From Pratylenchus scribneri (taxonomy: Eukaryota; Nematoda; Chromadorea; Rhabditida; Pratylenchidae): 64,000 bases of DNA. Below the pieces are notes generated by a model, which worked only from the letters and a program-made list of their open reading frames with translations, did no database searches and was not told where the DNA came from. A program made the translations under genes and the position numbers. This document shows positions 61,090-64,000 of the stretch, piece after piece (within the stretch, counting starts at the first letter, position 1; every line of letters starts with the position of its first letter). Location: NCBI GenBank assembly GCA_030063045.1, contig JAQSEB010000109.1:248001-312000 (forward strand), in the 5' to 3' direction.

Positions 61090-64000
61090 ATGTCAAATAC
61101 ATATTCACTTCGTATTAAACTCGCATTGTCCACTCTGGAAAAGGCGAAGAAAAATGAGGAATTGACGATGACAGTCGATAAAAAATTGTCGGCCTTTGAT
61201 AATGCTATTATCCTGGAAGCGGGTCTCAACCGTGTAAGAAAGGAAATAGCTACAATTCAACACCAAGTTGAGAATATTCAAAAGGCGCTCAATGAATGGT
61301 CACAGTATATATTAAAAGTGGACAAAGCGGAAAGGAAAGATGAAGACACAAAATTCTCGACTTTCACTGAAAAGGAAAAGGTTGTTGAACTCACCAGTGA
61401 AGCACAAACTCTTTTGAGTGAGCTTCAAGATACAGAAGCAACGATTCTCACAGCCATGAATTCACAAAGATCCAAAGCGGAAAGAGACCAGCGTGCTGAG
61501 TTCCGAGAACACACACGTGAAATGGCCAACATAGCCCCAGCTCCAGCTGCTGCACAACCAACAGCCCCAGTCGCATTTCCAACTCTCTATCGATTGCCAA
61601 CACTCGAAATTACACCCTTCAAAGGCCAACGCCGTGATTGGCCGGCCTTTGAAGAGGCATTCAATGCGGCTGTAGACTCAAAACCAGGAAGTGACATCGA
61701 AAAACTGAATATTTTGAGAAGCTATTTGATTGGCGAACCACACACACTAATAGCTGGTCTCCGATTGGAAAAGGATAATTACGGAGTAGCCAAAAAACTT
61801 CTGAAGGACACATATGGCGACAAAAGAGACTATATACGAACATTATACACTGAATTGAATGCCCTCAAACCATGCAACACATTGAATGACACAAAACAAT
61901 TTGTCCTTGAACTCGAAAGAGTAGCTCGAGAATTGGAAACCGCTGGCGAAGACATCGAGGGAACACAAATATCCCTGATGCTTGAAAAGAAATTAAATAA
62001 AAATTTCTTGCGAACAATCCTCAACGCAAAGAGGGAAGATCCTGACAATTGGAACACAACAAAGCTGCGTGAAGAGCTCAAAGCAGCCGTGCAGCGTGAA
62101 ACAGCCATTCAAGAGGTTATGTCCGAATACAATATGGACCAATCCTCGTCGCATTCTCAAAACCGGTCAAAAGGTGCACCGGGATTCAAGAGACATTCGC
62201 AAATCTCCTCGGTTGTAGAGGGAGACAAATTAAAACATGCCGGAGGCAAATACAATTCAAAACCGGCAACAGTTCCAAAGGATCAGCCAATTACAAAGCC
62301 AAAACAGAAAGGCTATAAACCCCAATCATGGGACCAAACAAACAAGGCAAAGAAGCCAGAATTCGGCCGAAATAAAGGCCAAGGGCAGCCACAAATACAA
62401 AGTCCAGCATCGCAGCGGCAAACTCATTCACAAGGCCAGACGCAAGGCCAAACCGAAACCAAAGGTCCCGGCCCCTGTGCATTTTGTGGGGAGCAACATT
62501 GGCATAATATGTGCCCCAAATACACAACTCATCAGCAACGAATCACAATAGCTCGTGAAAAGAAACTTTGTCTGCGCTGCCTTCGGGCAAATCACATTGC
62601 CAAAGATTGCCCTCGACCGGCTACATGCTACAATTGTCGGAAACCGCATCCAACGGCATTATGCCGAAGCAAAGAGAGGCAACACACACAAGTGTCATCT
62701 TTGATGGAGCAACAAATGGGAGAAATGCTCCAGCTCCTGAAGGAGCATAGCGTGACACCAGAAGTCCAAAACAAAAATGATGGACAAATCACTGCGCAAT
62801 GCAATTCAATTCACCAGGATCCATGCAACCAAGTACTACTCATGACGATTGAAAGCACAGTCTTCAATCCAACTGACCCAACCAAAAATATGGTTGCGAT
62901 GATATTTATTGATCCGGGTGCCCAGCGTTCTTTCATTACTTCAGAAGCGGCTATGAAGCTGGGATTGTCGAGCATGACAAAAGAAGAATGCTATTTGACT
63001 GCGTTTGGAGAAAAGGTGCCCAAGCGCTATCAAACGGACCTAGTGAAGCTAGGATTCCTCTGCCCAGGGGGCGATCGAATGATCATCAATTTGAATAAAA
63101 TGAAATTCCTTGTAAAGGAAATGCCCATGATTTCGCCAACAGAATTGGATACCGCAGAGATTCGACGGCACAAACTCAGAATCCCAAAATTGAGGGAACC
63201 AGAAATACTTTTGGGCATGAACATATTTAATCAACTCAAAGTCCACGAAGAAGGGCAATTGCCTAGTGGTTTTTCAATGTGCAACTCTCGATTGGGACCA
63301 CTCCTCTGTGGAGAAGGACAACTCGAATATGTGTCATACAATGACAATATTACATATGTTTTGAGTGTGCACGAACATGAAAATGTCGAATTCAGCTCCA
63401 AGCCAGATGATATGACAATGGATAATCAAATACATGAATTCTTTGGCCTAAATACAATAGGAATGGATGATGCAGCCGAAGCCAATGACAAAGAAGAAAT
63501 TATGCTACAATTCCGCAAAAATCTGACATTCATTGATGGCAGATATCAAATGGCATTGCCTTTCAATCATTTGGTCGATAATCTGCCAACAAATTATAAA
63601 CAGGCCAAGGCCAGACTGGCACAAACTTTGAAAAAACTCAAACAATTAAATTTGGTTGAACAATATGACAAAATCATTCGCGATCAAGAAGAAAAAGGAA
63701 TGATTGAACGAGTTGTTCAAGCCGACGAAAGAAGCGGACCAGTTCACTATTTACCGCACAGAGCGGTCATCAAAGAAGACAAGGCCACGACAAAAATCAG
63801 AATCGTGATGGACGCAAGTGCCAAGCCAAAAGGGATACCCAACGCTCCATCACTGAATGATTGCCTCCACACAGGACCACTCTTATTGAAAGAGTTGGTC
63901 GGAATTTTACTTCGTTTTCGAAGGATGAAAAATGCCATATTGGCAGATATTGAGAAGGCCTTCCTTCAACTTTCGGTCCGAATTCAGGATCGAGATTGCA
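61090..64000 (+). CDS. gag-pol polyprotein of a second BEL/Pao element, 5' part (runs off the window)
   Basis: One frame is open from ATG 61090 to the window end (970 codons, no stop). An N-terminal coiled-coil region is followed by a DUF1759-like gag domain (ITPFKGQRRDWPAFEEAF near residue 180) and a Gln/Lys-rich linker. Three CCHC knuckles start at C463 (CAFCGEQHWHNMC, then CLRCLRANHIAKDC, then CYNCRKPHPTALC). The protease has DPG in place of DSG/DTG at residue 608 (FIDPGAQRSFI). Reverse transcriptase begins with IRIVMDASAKPKG and reaches the first catalytic Asp in LADIEKAFLQL near residue 953. Unlike the first element there is no stop between gag and pol. Protein similarity to the first element is limited to conserved motifs, so it is a different family. 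Confidence 0.92.
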   Translation, partial: MSNTYSLRIKLALSTLEKAKKNEELTMTVDKKLSAFDNAIILEAGLNRVRKEIATIQHQVENIQKALNEWSQYILKVDKAERKDEDTKFSTFTEKEKVVELTSEAQTLLSELQDTEATILTAMNSQRSKAERDQRAEFREHTREMANIAPAPAAAQPTAPVAFPTLYRLPTLEITPFKGQRRDWPAFEEAFNAAVDSKPGSDIEKLNILRSYLIGEPHTLIAGLRLEKDNYGVAKKLLKDTYGDKRDYIRTLYTELNALKPCNTLNDTKQFVLELERVARELETAGEDIEGTQISLMLEKKLNKNFLRTILNAKREDPDNWNTTKLREELKAAVQRETAIQEVMSEYNMDQSSSHSQNRSKGAPGFKRHSQISSVVEGDKLKHAGGKYNSKPATVPKDQPITKPKQKGYKPQSWDQTNKAKKPEFGRNKGQGQPQIQSPASQRQTHSQGQTQGQTETKGPGPCAFCGEQHWHNMCPKYTTHQQRITIAREKKLCLRCLRANHIAKDCPRPATCYNCRKPHPTALCRSKERQHTQVSSLMEQQMGEMLQLLKEHSVTPEVQNKNDGQITAQCNSIHQDPCNQVLLMTIESTVFNPTDPTKNMVAMIFIDPGAQRSFITSEAAMKLGLSSMTKEECYLTAFGEKVPKRYQTDLVKLGFLCPGGDRMIINLNKMKFLVKEMPMISPTELDTAEIRRHKLRIPKLREPEILLGMNIFNQLKVHEEGQLPSGFSMCNSRLGPLLCGEGQLEYVSYNDNITYVLSVHEHENVEFSSKPDDMTMDNQIHEFFGLNTIGMDDAAEANDKEEIMLQFRKNLTFIDGRYQMALPFNHLVDNLPTNYKQAKARLAQTLKKLKQLNLVEQYDKIIRDQEEKGMIERVVQADERSGPVHYLPHRAVIKEDKATTKIRIVMDASAKPKGIPNAPSLNDCLHTGPLLLKELVGILLRFRRMKNAILADIEKAFLQLSVRIQDRDC

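Overview
This window is AT-rich eukaryotic DNA that looks like a nematode genome. The introns are mostly short with TTTCAG-type acceptors. The genes are multi-exon and include an FMRFamide-receptor-like GPCR, an acyltransferase-3 protein resembling RHY-1, a cysteine-synthase-like protein and a tandem cluster of nematode-style chemoreceptors. Two BEL/Pao retrotransposons and a dense population of palindromic (MITE-like) elements fill introns and gaps. I cannot assign a species; a Tylenchina-type (clade IV) nematode would fit, but that is inference. No bacterial features are present. Exon models below were built by reading splice sites and checking that phases agree across every junction.

Layout. 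1-7607: no convincing gene. 7608-24328 (+): a 12-exon peptide GPCR. Its last intron (12337-23792) holds a complete-looking BEL/Pao element in antisense (12751-23658) with identical-looking 578-bp LTRs, gag, pol and an env-like ORF. That element has an amber codon between gag and pol and lacks the integrase catalytic core. 24906-29396 (-): a six-exon acyltransferase-3 gene in which every intron carries a different palindromic element. 31052-34445 (+): an 11-exon PLP enzyme of the cysteine synthase family, divergent from the acyltransferase gene across a 1.65-kb gap. 35100-37878 (-): an 8-exon unrecognised protein with charged helical segments. 38572-43469 (+): a 6-exon protein with a signal peptide, an Arg/His-rich stretch and C-terminal hydrophobic segments, with nested palindromic elements in its large intron. 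44340-60101: a cluster of 7TM chemoreceptor paralogues (three intact, one broken, three relics) interrupted by a small gene (47041-49034, -) whose N-terminus looks like the TDP-43 N-terminal domain but which has no RRM. 52.6-56.5 kb: two related elements swollen by TCATC-type microsatellite. 60102-64000 (+): the 5' part of a second BEL/Pao element, running off the window.

Three things stand out. The RHY-1-like and cysteine-synthase-like genes sit head to head; in C. elegans RHY-1 and CYSL-1 act in one H2S/hypoxia signalling route, so adjacency may mean shared regulation. A hAT-type element with a 14-bp TIR and an 8-bp target duplication splits exon 2 of a chemoreceptor so precisely that removing it restores the family's exact exon length. 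Many unrelated foldback elements carry CCCTAA/TTAGGG-like motifs near their loop.
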